NCBI RefSeq assembly: GCF_036898465.1
Contig: NZ_JARUMJ010000001.1
Coordinates: forward strand, 3,472,001-3,536,000
Length of the DNA: 64,000 nt
Direction of reading: 5' to 3'
DNA from: Streptomyces sp. B21-105
GTDB taxonomy: Bacteria; Actinomycetota; Actinomycetes; Streptomycetales; Streptomycetaceae
Part shown: positions 8,270-17,376 of the stretch, in pieces
Numbering within the stretch: position 1 is the first letter of the stretch
Layout: the number at the start of each line of letters is the position of its first letter
Notes under the pieces: generated by a model
What the model saw: only the letters and a program-made list of their open reading frames with translations
The model's database searches: none
Told to the model about the DNA's origin: nothing
Translations under genes and position numbers: made by a program

Positions 8270-9772
8270 TCAGTGGTTGCGAGGGAAGCCCAGGTCCACG
8301 CCGGCCGGGGCGTCGGCCGGGTCGGGCCAGCGGGTGGTGACGACCTTGCCGCGGGTGTAGAAGTGCGTGCCGTCGTTGCCGTAGATGTGGTGGTCGCCGA
8401 AGAGCGAGTCCTTCCAGCCGCCGAAGCTGTGGTAGCCGACGGGGACCGGGATCGGGACGTTCACGCCGACCATGCCGGCTTCGACCTCCAGCTGGAAGCG
8501 ACGGGCCGCGCCGCCGTCCCGGGTGAAGATCGCGGTGCCGTTGCCGAACGGCGAGGCGTTGATGAGGGCGATGCCCTCGTCGTAGGTGTCGACGCGCAGC
8601 ACGGTCAGCACCGGGCCGAAGATCTCGTCCTGGTAGGCCTTCGCGGTGGTCGGCACCTTGTCGAGGAGGGAGATGCCGATCCAGTGGCCGTCCTCGAAGC
8701 CGTCGACGGTGTAGCCGGTGCCGTCGAGGACGACCTCGGCGCCCTCGGCCGCCGCGCCCGTCACGTACGACGCCACCTTGTCGCGGTGGACGGCCGTGAT
8801 GAGCGGGCCCATCTCGCTCGTCGGGTCGTTGCCGGGACCGATCTTGATCTTCTCGGCGCGCTCGCGGATCTTCTCCACCAGCTCGTCGCCGATCGCGCCG
8901 ACGGCGACGACCGCGGAGATGGCCATGCACCGCTCGCCCGCCGAGCCGTACGCGGCGGAGACGGCGGCGTCGGCGGCGGCGTCCAGGTCCGCGTCGGGCA
9001 GGACCAGCATGTGGTTCTTCGCGCCGCCCAGCGCCTGGACGCGCTTGCCGTTCGCGGAGGCGGTGGTGTGGATGTAGCGGGCGATCGGCGTCGAGCCGAC
9101 GAAGGACACGGCCTTGACGTCCGGGTGCTCCAGGAGACGGTCCACGGCCACCTTGTCGCCCTGCACGACGTTGAACACGCCGTCCGGGAGGCCGGCCTCG
9201 GACAGCAGCTCGGCGATCTTCAGCGAGGCCGACGGGTCCTTCTCGGACGGCTTCAGCACGAACGTGTTGCCGCAGGCGATCGCGATCGGGAACATCCACA
9301 TCGGGACCATCGCCGGGAAGTTGAACGGCGTGATGCCCGCGACGACGCCGAGGGGCTGGCGGATCGACGCGACGTCCACCCGGCTGGCCACCTCGGTGGA
9401 CAGCTCGCCCTTCAGCTGCACGGTGATCCCGCAGGCCAGGTCCACGATCTCCAGGCCGCGCGCGACCTCGCCGAGCGCGTCGCTGTGCACCTTGCCGTGC
9501 TCGGCGGTGATCAGCTCGGCGATCGCGTCCCGGTTCGCGTCGAGCAGCGCCCGGAACGCGAACAGGATGGTGCTCCGCTTGGCCAGCGAGGAGGTGCCCC
9601 AGGTGGCGTAGGCGTCCTTCGCGGCCGCGACCGCGGAGTCGACCTCGTCCACCGAGGCGAACGCGACCTTCGTGGTGACGGCGCCGGTCGCCGGGTCGGT
9701 GACCGGCCCGTACGAACCCGACGCGCCTTCGACGGTCTTGCCGCCGATCCAGTGGTTGACGATCTTCGTCAT
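8270..9772 (-). CDS. iolA: methylmalonate-semialdehyde dehydrogenase (CoA-acylating)
   Basis: Encodes 500 residues, the usual length of MmsA/IolA. It converts malonate semialdehyde (from inositol) or methylmalonate semialdehyde (from valine) to acetyl-CoA or propionyl-CoA with NAD and CoA. Visible features: TPFNFP with the oxyanion Asn (152), LKPSEKDP, FVGSTPIARY, and the catalytic cysteine in GSAGERC (Cys282). It is the last gene of the iol operon, 14 bases after iolD. The ATG at 9772 is chosen because AAGGAG lies 10 bases upstream; a GTG at 9790 precedes that Shine-Dalgarno and is rejected. The position at the end of the inositol pathway favours the IolA role. Confidence 0.95.
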   Translation of the reverse strand: MTKIVNHWIGGKTVEGASGSYGPVTDPATGAVTTKVAFASVDEVDSAVAAAKDAYATWGTSSLAKRSTILFAFRALLDANRDAIAELITAEHGKVHSDALGEVARGLEIVDLACGITVQLKGELSTEVASRVDVASIRQPLGVVAGITPFNFPAMVPMWMFPIAIACGNTFVLKPSEKDPSASLKIAELLSEAGLPDGVFNVVQGDKVAVDRLLEHPDVKAVSFVGSTPIARYIHTTASANGKRVQALGGAKNHMLVLPDADLDAAADAAVSAAYGSAGERCMAISAVVAVGAIGDELVEKIRERAEKIKIGPGNDPTSEMGPLITAVHRDKVASYVTGAAAEGAEVVLDGTGYTVDGFEDGHWIGISLLDKVPTTAKAYQDEIFGPVLTVLRVDTYDEGIALINASPFGNGTAIFTRDGGAARRFQLEVEAGMVGVNVPIPVPVGYHSFGGWKDSLFGDHHIYGNDGTHFYTRGKVVTTRWPDPADAPAGVDLGFPRNH

Positions 9773-9786
9773 GACCGAGTGCTCCT

Positions 9787-11694
9787 TCACAGATGGCGGC
9801 GTCGGGTAGAGACGTGCCGTTCGTACAGCTCACGTGCCTTCACCGCGGACGCGCGCGTCGCGGTCTCGGCCACAGGTACATCCCACCAGGCCTGCGCGGG
9901 CGGCGGCCCCGACACAGTGTCGGCCGTTTCGGTCTCGACGTAGACACATGTGGGAGTGTCGGCGCGGCGCGCCTCGGCGAGGGCTTCGCGCAGTTCGCGG
10001 ACCGTCTTCGCGCGCAGCACCCGCATGCCGAGGCTGGCCACGTTGGCGGCCAGGTCCACGGGCAGCGGGGCGCCGGTGAACGTGCCGTCGTCCGCGGTGT
10101 AGCGGTAGGCGGTGCCGAAGCGCTCGCCGCCCACCGACTCCGAGAGGCCGCCGATCGAGGCGTAGCCGTGGTTCTGCACGAGCAGGATCTTGATCGCGAT
10201 CCCCTCCTGCACGGCCGTCACGATCTCCGTCGGCATCATCAGGTACGTGCCGTCGCCGACCAGCGCCCAGACGTTGCGCTCCGGGGCGGCCAGCTTCACG
10301 CCGATCGCGGCCGGGATCTCGTACCCCATGCAGGAGTAGCCGTACTCCAGGTGGTACTGGTCGCGGGACCGCGTCCGCCACAGTTTGTGCAGGTCGCCGG
10401 GGAGCGAACCGGCCGCGTTGATGATCACGTCGGACTCGTCGACGAGGGCGTCCAGCGCTCCGAGCACCTGCGGCTGCGTCGGGCGGACGTCGGGCTCGTC
10501 GGCCTCGTAGCAGGCGTCGACGCGCTGCTCCCAGCGTTCCTTGTCCTCGGAGTACGCGCAGACGTAGGCGTCCGCGACCCGGTGCCCGTGCGGACGCAGC
10601 GCCTCGGTCAGCTCGCCGAGGCCGCTGCGGGCGTCCGCCACGAGGGGCAGGCCGGCGAGCTTGTGGCCGTCGAAGGAGGCGATGTTGAGGTTGAGGAAGC
10701 GGACGCCGTCGCCCGCGAACAGGGTGTTGGAGGCGGTGGTGAAGTCGGTGTAGCGGGTGCCCACGCCGATGATCAGGTCCGCCGTGCGGGCCAGTTCGTC
10801 GGCGGTCGCGGTGCCCGTGTGGCCGACGCCGCCCACGTCCTGCGGGTGGTCGTGGCGCAGCGAGCCCTTGCCGGCCTGGGTGGAGGCGACCGGGATGCCG
10901 GTGGCCTCGGCGAACTCGGCGAGGGCCTCCTCGGCGCGGCTGTGGTGGACGCCGCCGCCCGCGATGACCAGGGGGCGTTCGGCCGACCTGATCGCCCGTA
11001 CGGCCTCGGCGAGTTCGACGGGGTCGGCGCCCTGACGGCGGACCGTCCAGACGCGCTCGGCGAAGAACTCCTCGGGCCAGTCGTAGGCCTCGGCCTGGAC
11101 GTCCTGCGGCAGGGCGAGGGTGACCGCGCCGGTCTCCACCGGGTCGGTGAGGACGCGCATCGCCTGCAGCGCCGCCGGGATCAGCGCCTCCGGGCGGGTG
11201 ATCCGGTCGAAGTACTTCGACACCGGGCGCAGGCAGTCGTTGACCGACACGTCGCCCGCGTAGGGGACTTCGAGCTGCTGGAGCACCGGGTCGGCGACCC
11301 GGGTGGCGAAGACGTCGCCGGGCAGCAGCAGGACCGGCAGCCGGTTGACGGTGGCGAGGGCGGCGCCGGTGACCAGGTTGGTCGCGCCGGGGCCGATCGA
11401 CGTCGTCACCGCGTGGGTGGACAGCCGGTTCGACTGGCGGGCGTAGCCGACGGCCGCGTGGACCATCGACTGCTCGTTGCGGCCCTGGTGGAACGGCATG
11501 TCGTCGGCGTACTCGACCAGCGCCTGGCCGAGGCCCGCGACGTTGCCGTGGCCGAAGATGCCCCAGGTCGCGCCGATCAGCCGCTGCCGTACGCCGTCGC
11601 GCTCGGTGTACTGGGCGGCGAGGAAGCGCACCAGCGCCTGGGCGACCGTCAGCCGCGTCGTCGAGGTCTGCGCCGCCGAGGTCTGCGCCGTCAT
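9787..11694 (-). CDS. iolD: 3D-(3,5/4)-trihydroxycyclohexane-1,2-dione hydrolase
   Basis: Encodes 635 residues, a thiamine-diphosphate enzyme that opens the ring of trihydroxycyclohexanedione to give 5-deoxy-D-glucuronate. The N-terminal half has the GIFGHGNV and PFHQGRNEQSMVHAA segments typical of IolD; the C-terminal half carries the ThDP/Mg motif starting GDGTYLMM and ending near LLVQNHG, plus GYSCMGYEIPAAIG. Its ATG overlaps the iolB stop by 4 bases (ATGA at 11691-11694), so it is translationally coupled. An apparent longer reading frame running up into 12357 is only the read-through of another iolB frame. Confidence 0.96.
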   Translation of the reverse strand: MTAQTSAAQTSTTRLTVAQALVRFLAAQYTERDGVRQRLIGATWGIFGHGNVAGLGQALVEYADDMPFHQGRNEQSMVHAAVGYARQSNRLSTHAVTTSIGPGATNLVTGAALATVNRLPVLLLPGDVFATRVADPVLQQLEVPYAGDVSVNDCLRPVSKYFDRITRPEALIPAALQAMRVLTDPVETGAVTLALPQDVQAEAYDWPEEFFAERVWTVRRQGADPVELAEAVRAIRSAERPLVIAGGGVHHSRAEEALAEFAEATGIPVASTQAGKGSLRHDHPQDVGGVGHTGTATADELARTADLIIGVGTRYTDFTTASNTLFAGDGVRFLNLNIASFDGHKLAGLPLVADARSGLGELTEALRPHGHRVADAYVCAYSEDKERWEQRVDACYEADEPDVRPTQPQVLGALDALVDESDVIINAAGSLPGDLHKLWRTRSRDQYHLEYGYSCMGYEIPAAIGVKLAAPERNVWALVGDGTYLMMPTEIVTAVQEGIAIKILLVQNHGYASIGGLSESVGGERFGTAYRYTADDGTFTGAPLPVDLAANVASLGMRVLRAKTVRELREALAEARRADTPTCVYVETETADTVSGPPPAQAWWDVPVAETATRASAVKARELYERHVSTRRRHL

Positions 11695-12512
11695 CGGTAA
11701 CCCCCTGTGCTCTCTACGTGGTCCGGGTGGAAGCAGATCCGCCACTCCCGGGTCTGCCCCGGTCCCGCCATGACGTTCAGGTAGTACATGGCGTGCCCCG
11801 GCTGGGCGATCGCCGGTCCGTGCCAGCCGTCGGGGACGAGCACGGCGTCGCCGGAGCGCACCTCGGCGAGGACGTCGGCGCCGCCCTCGCGAGAGGGGGA
11901 CACCCGCTGGTAGCCGAAGCCGTTCGGGCCGTCGATCTCGAAGTAGTAGATCTCCTCGAGTTCGGCCTCCTCGCCCGGCCGGTGCTCGTCGTGCTTGTGC
12001 GGCGGGTACGAGGACCAGTTGCCGCCGGGTGTGACGACCTCGACGGCGATCAGCTTGTCGCAGTCGAAGGCGTCGGCGGAGGCGAAGTTGCGCACCAGAC
12101 GGGCGCAGTTGCCGCTGCCGCGCTCTTCGACGGGGACCTCCGGCGCGGGGCCGTAGCGGGCGGGGAGTCGTCGCTCGCACTTCGCTCCTGCCAGGGCGAA
12201 GCGGCCTCCCGCGCCGGAGGCGATCTGGACCCGGGCGTCCCGGGGAACGTACGCGAAGTCGGAGACCGACGCGAACACCGTTTCCCGGCCCAGGAGTTGG
12301 AACTCTTCTTGATCTGTGCGCACGGTACATGCGCCTTCGAGGGGCAGCACGATCCATTCGCTGTCACCCGTGTCGAAGACGTGCCCGCCGCCCGGCTCCA
12401 GCTCGACGACCCGCAGGCTGCAGTAGCCCCAGCCCGCTCGTGCGGGATCGATGTCGAGCGCGTAGTCGGCGTGCGCGGTGGTCCCGCGCGCGAGGTACAG
12501 GTCCTGGCTCAT
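11691..12512 (-). CDS. iolB: 5-deoxy-glucuronate isomerase
   Basis: Encodes 273 residues of the bicupin IolB family, which isomerises 5-deoxy-glucuronate to 5-dehydro-2-deoxy-gluconate. The metal site segment YPPHKHDEH is present, followed by EEIYYFEIDGPNGFGYQRV and DGWHGP, as in other IolB proteins. The gene starts 7 bases after the Cgl0159-like aldolase stop and overlaps iolD by 4 bases. Length matches the family. Confidence 0.95.
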   Translation of the reverse strand: MSQDLYLARGTTAHADYALDIDPARAGWGYCSLRVVELEPGGGHVFDTGDSEWIVLPLEGACTVRTDQEEFQLLGRETVFASVSDFAYVPRDARVQIASGAGGRFALAGAKCERRLPARYGPAPEVPVEERGSGNCARLVRNFASADAFDCDKLIAVEVVTPGGNWSSYPPHKHDEHRPGEEAELEEIYYFEIDGPNGFGYQRVSPSREGGADVLAEVRSGDAVLVPDGWHGPAIAQPGHAMYYLNVMAGPGQTREWRICFHPDHVESTGGYR

Positions 12513-12519
12513 GCGGTCC

Positions 12520-13404
12520 TCACAGCAGTCCTACGGCGGTGTCCACGGCGGCGGCGACGTCCCCGTCCGCCGGGTACAGCAGCGAACGTCCGACCACCAG
12601 GCCCTGGACGGTGGGCAGTTGCAGGGCCCCGCGCCACTTCTCGTACGCGCCGTCCTGGTCGTCGCCCACCTCGCCGCCCAGCAGGACGGCGGGCAACGTG
12701 GACGTCTGCATGACCTCGGCCATGTCGTCGGGGTTTTCGGTGACGGGCACCTTCAGCCAGGTGTAGGCCGAGGTGCCGCCCAGCCCGGAGGCGATGGCGA
12801 TGGACCGGGTGACGGCCTCCGCGGAGAGGTCGTTGCCGAGCCTGCCGTCGGGGCCGCGCCGGCTGATGAACGGCTCTACGAAGAGGGGGAGTCCGCGGGC
12901 GGCCATGTCGTCGACGGCACGGGCGGTGGTCTCGAGCGTGGTGAGGGAGCCCGGGTCGTCGTAGCCGAGGCGCAGCAGCAGTTTGCCGGCGTCGAAGTTG
13001 AGCCGCTCGATGTCCTCGGCGCGGTGGCCGGTGAAGCGGTCGTCGAGCTCGAAGGAGGCGCCCTGGAGGCCGCCGCGGTTCATGGAGCCCATGACGACCT
13101 TGCCGTCGAGGGCGCCGAGCAGCAGCAGGTCGTCCAGGATGTCGGCGGTCGCGAGGACGCCGTCCACGCCGGGGCGCGACAGGGCGAGGCAGAGGCGTTC
13201 CAGCAGGTCGGCGCGGTTGGCCATGGCCAGCCTGCGCCCGCCGACGCCGAGCGCGCCGCGGGCCGGGTGGTCGGCGGCGACGATCATCAGCCGGCCGGAG
13301 TCGCCCAGCAGCGGCCTGCGGGTGCGGCGGGCGGCGGCCTCGGCGATCGCCTCGGGGCGGTGGCTTCGCAGCCGGACGAGTTCGGAGACGTCGACGGTGG
13401 TCAC
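12520..13404 (-). CDS. Cgl0159-family (beta/alpha)8 aldolase
   Basis: Encodes 294 residues from GTG 13404, which overlaps the iolC stop by 4 bases. The sequence (IVAADHPARGALGVGG, GVLATADILDDLLLLGALDG, MGSMNRGGL, LFVEPFISRR, ILPA-like TLPAVLLGGEVG) matches the Cgl0159 family of TIM-barrel proteins encoded in actinobacterial iol loci. From its place between IolC and IolB it most likely splits 2-deoxy-5-keto-gluconate-6-phosphate into dihydroxyacetone phosphate and malonate semialdehyde, the step done by IolJ in Bacillus; that assignment is inference. No classical iolJ is present in the window. Confidence 0.85.
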   Translation of the reverse strand: MTTVDVSELVRLRSHRPEAIAEAAARRTRRPLLGDSGRLMIVAADHPARGALGVGGRRLAMANRADLLERLCLALSRPGVDGVLATADILDDLLLLGALDGKVVMGSMNRGGLQGASFELDDRFTGHRAEDIERLNFDAGKLLLRLGYDDPGSLTTLETTARAVDDMAARGLPLFVEPFISRRGPDGRLGNDLSAEAVTRSIAIASGLGGTSAYTWLKVPVTENPDDMAEVMQTSTLPAVLLGGEVGDDQDGAYEKWRGALQLPTVQGLVVGRSLLYPADGDVAAAVDTAVGLL

Positions 13405-14351
13405 AGGACGGCTCCCGCCTCGATCGCCGCGGCCACTTCGTCCGACGTCGGCATCGCCGAGGAGCACTCCAGCCGGGAGGCGACGATGGCGCCGGCGGCG
13501 TTGGCGTGCCGCATGGTCTTCTCCAGGTCCCAGCCCGCGAGGAGGCCGTGGCAGAGGGAGCCGCCGAAGGCGTCGCCGGCTCCGAGGCCGTTGAGGACGT
13601 TCACCGGCAGCGGCGGGACCTCGGCGGACGCGCCCGTGCGGTCGACGGCGAGAACGCCCTTGGGGCCCTGCTTGACGACGGCGAGCTCGACGCCGGCGTC
13701 CAGCAGCGCCTGCGCGGCGGCCCGGGGCTCGCGCACGCCGGTCGCCACCTCCACCTCGTCGAGGTTGCCGACGGCGACGGTGGCGTGCTTCAGGGCCTCG
13801 GCGTAGAACGGGCGGGCGGCGTCGGGGTCGCTCCAGAACATCGGGCGCCAGTCGAGGTCGAACACCGTGATGCCGGCCTTGTCACGGTGGGCGAGGGCGG
13901 CGAGGGTCGCGGTGCGGCTGGGCTCCTCGCTCAGGCCGGTGCCGGTGACCCAGAAGACGCGGGCCTCGCGGACGGCGTCGAGGTCGAGCTCGTGGGCGGC
14001 GATCTCGAGGTCCGGCGCCTTGGGCTGCCGGTAGAAGTACAGCGGGAAGTCGTCCGGCGGGAAGACCTCGCAGAAGGTGACGGGCGTCGGCAGGCCGGGC
14101 ACCGGAGTCACCCAGCGGTCGTCGACGCCGAAGCCGCGCAGGGCCTCGTGCAGAAAGACGCCGAAGGGGTCGTCGCCGGTGCGCGAGATCACCGCCGTGG
14201 ACCGGCCGAGCCGGGCCGCGGCGACCGCCACGTTGGTCGCCGATCCGCCCAGGAACTTCCCGAAGGACGTGACCTGCGGGAGCGGGACGCCCGTCTGCAA
14301 CGGATAGAGGTCCACCCCTATCCGCCCCATGGTGATCAGGTCGTACGCCAT
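13401..14351 (-). CDS. iolC: 5-dehydro-2-deoxygluconokinase
   Basis: Encodes 316 residues of the PfkB sugar-kinase family. Start region MAYDLITMGRIGVDLYPLQ, substrate/fold motif FLGGSATNVAVAAARLG, and the anion-hole/catalytic motif LNGLGAGDAFGGSL are intact. It phosphorylates 2-deoxy-5-keto-gluconate before aldol cleavage. GGGAAG a few bases before ATG 14351 fixes the start; the frame upstream is not conserved-looking. It is the first gene of the leftward operon iolC - aldolase - iolB - iolD - iolA, and its promoter shares the 220-base region with the divergent iolE-like gene. Confidence 0.95.
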   Translation of the reverse strand: MAYDLITMGRIGVDLYPLQTGVPLPQVTSFGKFLGGSATNVAVAAARLGRSTAVISRTGDDPFGVFLHEALRGFGVDDRWVTPVPGLPTPVTFCEVFPPDDFPLYFYRQPKAPDLEIAAHELDLDAVREARVFWVTGTGLSEEPSRTATLAALAHRDKAGITVFDLDWRPMFWSDPDAARPFYAEALKHATVAVGNLDEVEVATGVREPRAAAQALLDAGVELAVVKQGPKGVLAVDRTGASAEVPPLPVNVLNGLGAGDAFGGSLCHGLLAGWDLEKTMRHANAAGAIVASRLECSSAMPTSDEVAAAIEAGAVL

Positions 14352-14505
14352 CGACTTCCCTTCGTGTCGGTCGTCTCCGTGAGTAGCCTCCGCGAGTCGC
14401 GGGTCGCCTCCGAGAGTCGTCCCCGTGACGCCGCTCGTGGCATGTTCTCGGCACACGTCCCGTATCGGCTCTCAGGCTTTGTAGCCCCGCACGGCGGGCC
14501 CTGTC

Positions 14506-14524
14506 AATGTTTTGTCCAGACATT
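14506..14524. promoter_or_regulatory. candidate operator between iolC and the iolE-like gene
   Basis: AATGT and ACATT arms flank a core with TGTCCAGACA (half-sites TGTC / GACA). It lies in the divergent region between the two iol transcription units. A TTGACA hexamer follows at about 14537. Regulators of inositol genes in actinobacteria commonly bind such sites, but which protein binds here is unknown; no iol regulator gene is adjacent. Confidence 0.4.
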
Positions 14525-14571
14525 CGGACCAGGCCTTGACACCCCTTCGGTGAGACCGCACTCTGGCGGCC

Positions 14572-15489
14572 ATGACGTCGTTGTCACCTCAGTCCTCACT
14601 TTCCCGCATCCGGATCGGATCGGCCCCCGACAGCTGGGGCGTCTGGTTCCCGGACGATCCCGCCCAGGTCCCGTGGCAGCGTTTCCTCGACGAGGTGGCG
14701 CAGTCCGGCTACGAGTGGATCGAGCTCGGCCCCTACGGGTACCTGCCGACCGACCCCGCAGTCCTCACCGAGGAGACGTCGAAGCGCGGCCTGAAGGTCT
14801 CGGCGGGCACGGTCTTCACCGGCCTGCACCACGGCGAGGCCGTGTGGGAGAAGACCTGGGCGCACGTCGCCGACAACGCGGTGCTCGCGCAGGCGATGGG
14901 GGCGCGGCACCTGGTGGTCATCCCGTCCTTCTGGCGGGACGACAAGACCGGCGAGGTGCTGGAGTCCGACACGCTCACGCCCGAGCAGTGGCGCAACCTG
15001 ACCTCGCTGACCGAGCGGCTGGGCAAGGAGGTGCGGGAGCGGTACGGCCTGCAGATCGTCGTCCACCCGCACGCCGACACCCACGTCGACAGCGAGGAGA
15101 ACGTCGCCCGGTTCCTGGACGGCACCGACTCCGACCTGGTGTCACTGTGCCTGGACACCGGCCACTACGCCTACTGCGGCGGCGACAGCGTCAAGCTGAT
15201 CGAGACGTACGGGGAGCGCATCGGCTACCTGCACCTCAAGCAGGTCGACCCGGAGATCCTGGCAGACGTACGCGCCAAGGGGACCCCGTTCGGGCCGGCC
15301 GTGGCGCAGGGCGTCATGTGCGAGCCGCCCGCCGGCGTGCCGGCGCTGGGGCCCGTGCTGGAGGCGGCGCAGAAGCTGGACGTGGACCTGTTCGCGATCG
15401 TCGAGCAGGACATGTACCCCTGCGCACCGGACACCCCGCTGCCGATCGCCCAGCGCACGCGGGCGTTCCTGCGGAGCTGCGGCGCCTGA
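14572..15489 (+). CDS. TIM-barrel sugar isomerase/dehydratase, probable IolE-type inosose dehydratase
   Basis: Encodes 305 residues of the AP-endonuclease-2/xylose-isomerase-like TIM-barrel family that includes IolE, IolH and IolI. Start SRIRIGSAPDSWGVWFPDD resembles the IolE opening. Probable metal ligands occur in HPHADTHVD, CLDTGHYAYC, HLKQVD and a C-terminal IVEQD. IolE removes water from 2-keto-myo-inositol to give the IolD substrate; that role is inferred mainly from the position opposite iolC and because no other IolE candidate lies in this cluster. IolH or IolI cannot be excluded. Confidence 0.75.
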   Translation: MTSLSPQSSLSRIRIGSAPDSWGVWFPDDPAQVPWQRFLDEVAQSGYEWIELGPYGYLPTDPAVLTEETSKRGLKVSAGTVFTGLHHGEAVWEKTWAHVADNAVLAQAMGARHLVVIPSFWRDDKTGEVLESDTLTPEQWRNLTSLTERLGKEVRERYGLQIVVHPHADTHVDSEENVARFLDGTDSDLVSLCLDTGHYAYCGGDSVKLIETYGERIGYLHLKQVDPEILADVRAKGTPFGPAVAQGVMCEPPAGVPALGPVLEAAQKLDVDLFAIVEQDMYPCAPDTPLPIAQRTRAFLRSCGA

Positions 15490-15575
15490 GGTGGTGCGGC
15501 GTGTGACGAGCTGCGGCGCCTGCGGAGGTAGGCGGGTCCGCCGGGCGGCCCGCCGGGCCCCGTCCCGCCCACTTT

Positions 15576-15626
15576 GATCCGGCCCCGATCCTCTCTGATC
15601 CGACCCCGGCCGGATCGGGGCGGATC
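15576..15626. terminator. large inverted repeat after the iolE-like gene
   Basis: GATCCG-GCCCCGATCC (15576-15591) pairs with GGATCGGGGC-GGATC (15612-15626), leaving one bulged base and a 20-base loop. The motif GGATCGGGGC also occurs as a direct repeat. It could terminate the iolE-like transcript or serve as a regulatory site upstream of the AraC gene. Confidence 0.5.
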
Positions 15627-15694
15627 GGGGCGGATCACGGCGGGCCTGCGGCAACCCTGGCGGTGCCACGCGCGCTGGAGCAACATAAGCGCCC

Positions 15695-16654
15695 ATGGCT
15701 GCACGGATGGTACGCGCCCGGTCCGAGCAAGGGCCGGGCGGCTCCTGGGAGTTCGTGACCGCGCTTCCTCATCCACGGCTGCGGCCGGGGGTGATGAGCT
15801 ACCGCGGGATCCGGCTCGTGATGCCCCGGCCCCGGCGGCGGCTCGAAGCGCCCATCGGGGCCTCCACCCTGCTGCTGGGCTTCGACGAGCCGGTGCGGAT
15901 CTGGCGAGCGGGGCAGGCGCCCGACACCCTCGTCTCCGTGTACTGCGGGCCCACGACCACGCCCGCCGTCGGGGAGCACTGCGGACGGTTCTCGGGCATC
16001 GAGGTGCTGTTGACCCCGTGGGCCGCGTTCGCCCTGTTCGGCACCCCGCAGCACGAGCTCGTCAACCGCACGGTGGATCCGGACGAGCTGCCGCACACCC
16101 TCGGCTCACCCCTCGGCGAACTCACCGCCGCCCTCGCCGCGTTGCCGTGCTGGGAGCGGCGGTTCGCGCTGCTCGACGACACGTTCGACCGCTGGCGGCG
16201 GGCGGCCGCGCCGGGATCGGAGCGGGTCGCGCGGGCATGGTCGCTGCTGGTGCGCACGGACGGCGCGCTGCCGGTCCCCCGGCTGGCCGAGGAGGTCGGC
16301 TGGAGCGTACGGCAGCTGGAGAGCCGTTTCCGTGAGCAGATCGGGCTGGGCCCGAAGGCGGCGGCCCGCGTGCTGCGGCTGCAACGGGCCCGACGGCTGC
16401 TCGCCGAGGGGCGGAGCGCGGCGGAGACGGCGGCCCTGTGCGGCTTCTACGACCAGGCCCATCTCAGCGGCGAGTTCAAGGCGATGACGGGCTGCACGCC
16501 GAAGCAGTTCGCGCAGGCCAGGCGGTTGCCGGAACCGGCGTCACCGGCTGCGGACCGGCTGAGCGGCGAGGCGACCAGCCTGCTGCTGCCGGCACCGGCC
16601 GGTGATTGGTCCGGACCGGGTGCGCATTTTTCCAAGACCGGGCGCATTGGCTGA
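15695..16654 (+). CDS. AraC-family transcriptional regulator
   Basis: Encodes 319 residues. The N-terminal about 190 residues form a cupin-like sensor domain of the type found with HTH_18 regulators. The C-terminal AraC DNA-binding domain has two helix-turn-helix units: LAEEVGWSVRQLESRFREQI and the conserved second helix region AAETAALCGFYDQAHLSGEF, ending at TGCTPKQFAQARR. A further 50-residue tail follows. The ligand and target genes are unknown. It might control a neighbour, but it is separated from the iol genes by an inverted repeat. Confidence 0.9.
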   Translation: MAARMVRARSEQGPGGSWEFVTALPHPRLRPGVMSYRGIRLVMPRPRRRLEAPIGASTLLLGFDEPVRIWRAGQAPDTLVSVYCGPTTTPAVGEHCGRFSGIEVLLTPWAAFALFGTPQHELVNRTVDPDELPHTLGSPLGELTAALAALPCWERRFALLDDTFDRWRRAAAPGSERVARAWSLLVRTDGALPVPRLAEEVGWSVRQLESRFREQIGLGPKAAARVLRLQRARRLLAEGRSAAETAALCGFYDQAHLSGEFKAMTGCTPKQFAQARRLPEPASPAADRLSGEATSLLLPAPAGDWSGPGAHFSKTGRIG

Positions 16655-16980
16655 ATACAGGCTGGGGTCCTGCCAGTTGGATCCGGTCGTTCCGGTCGAC
16701 CCGGCCGATCAGGCGCATGCGGTGCTCCGGCCCATGCGGTGGATCCGGCCCGGTCCGGCGGACGGGGACGTACCGGGGGGATGGCGGGGAACGGGGTCGG
16801 GCCGGGCCTGTCGCAGCGGGCCCGGCCCGTCTCCCGTCGAACCGGGCCCGGCCCGTCTCCCATCGCCCACACGCACCCTCCCCCGGCCGCACCCGCGGGT
16901 GCTTTCTCGCGGATCCCACCGGACCCCACCGGAGACCCCCACCCACACCACTGGACACCACGCGCGACTTTGCATCGCTC

Positions 16981-17039
16981 GTGTCACAAACACCCCCTTC
17001 CCGTCACACATGTCGCGTATACGCGGACCTTGTGTCACA
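16981..17039. promoter_or_regulatory. palindrome and repeated GTGTCACA sites upstream of the small HTH gene
   Basis: The 521-base region 16655-17175 has no credible gene. It contains GTGTCACA at 16981 and 17032, a related GTCACACA at 17003, and between them the perfect 12-base palindrome CGCGTATACGCG at 17014-17025. This is a plausible operator cluster for the gene starting at 17176, which encodes a DNA-binding protein and might regulate itself. Confidence 0.4.
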
Positions 17040-17175
17040 CACCGTCAACAGCCGCGCCCGCCAGGTAACCGCACCGCGCTCACGGGGCACAGGCCCGTTG
17101 ATCGTCAGCGCAGCGCCGGGCTCCCCCGGGCGGCCTCCCGGCCGCCGCCCCGCGCGCGTGGAGAAGGGGCGGCTC

Positions 17176-17376
17176 ATGACCGACCGAAGGCTCTGGTCCT
17201 ACAAGGAGATCGCGGCGCACATCAGGGTGCAGCCGGACACCGTCCGGTCCTACCGCAAACACGGACTGCTGCCGTCGCCCGACCGCGTCGAGGGCGGCAA
17301 GCCCTACTGGTACGCCGACACCGTCCACGCCTGGGTCGCCTCCCGCCCGAGCAACCGCGGCCGCAGGCCGGACTGA
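17176..17376 (+). CDS. small helix-turn-helix DNA-binding protein
   Basis: Encodes 66 residues made up almost entirely of one HTH domain: LWSYKEIAAHIRVQPDTVRS followed by YRKHGLLPSPDRVEGGKPYW and a short tail. It resembles the HTH_17/MerR-like small proteins that act as excisionases or minor regulators. GAAGGGG lies upstream of ATG 17176, and the longer upstream frame is low complexity without a credible start. The stop codon lies inside a 14-base tandem repeat, and two hairpins follow. Target unknown. Confidence 0.85.
   Translation: MTDRRLWSYKEIAAHIRVQPDTVRSYRKHGLLPSPDRVEGGKPYWYADTVHAWVASRPSNRGRRPD

Noticed and set aside
9787..12357. 856-codon version of iolD
   Set aside because: The first 221 residues are another frame of iolB; IolD homology starts exactly at 11694 with an ATGA overlap.
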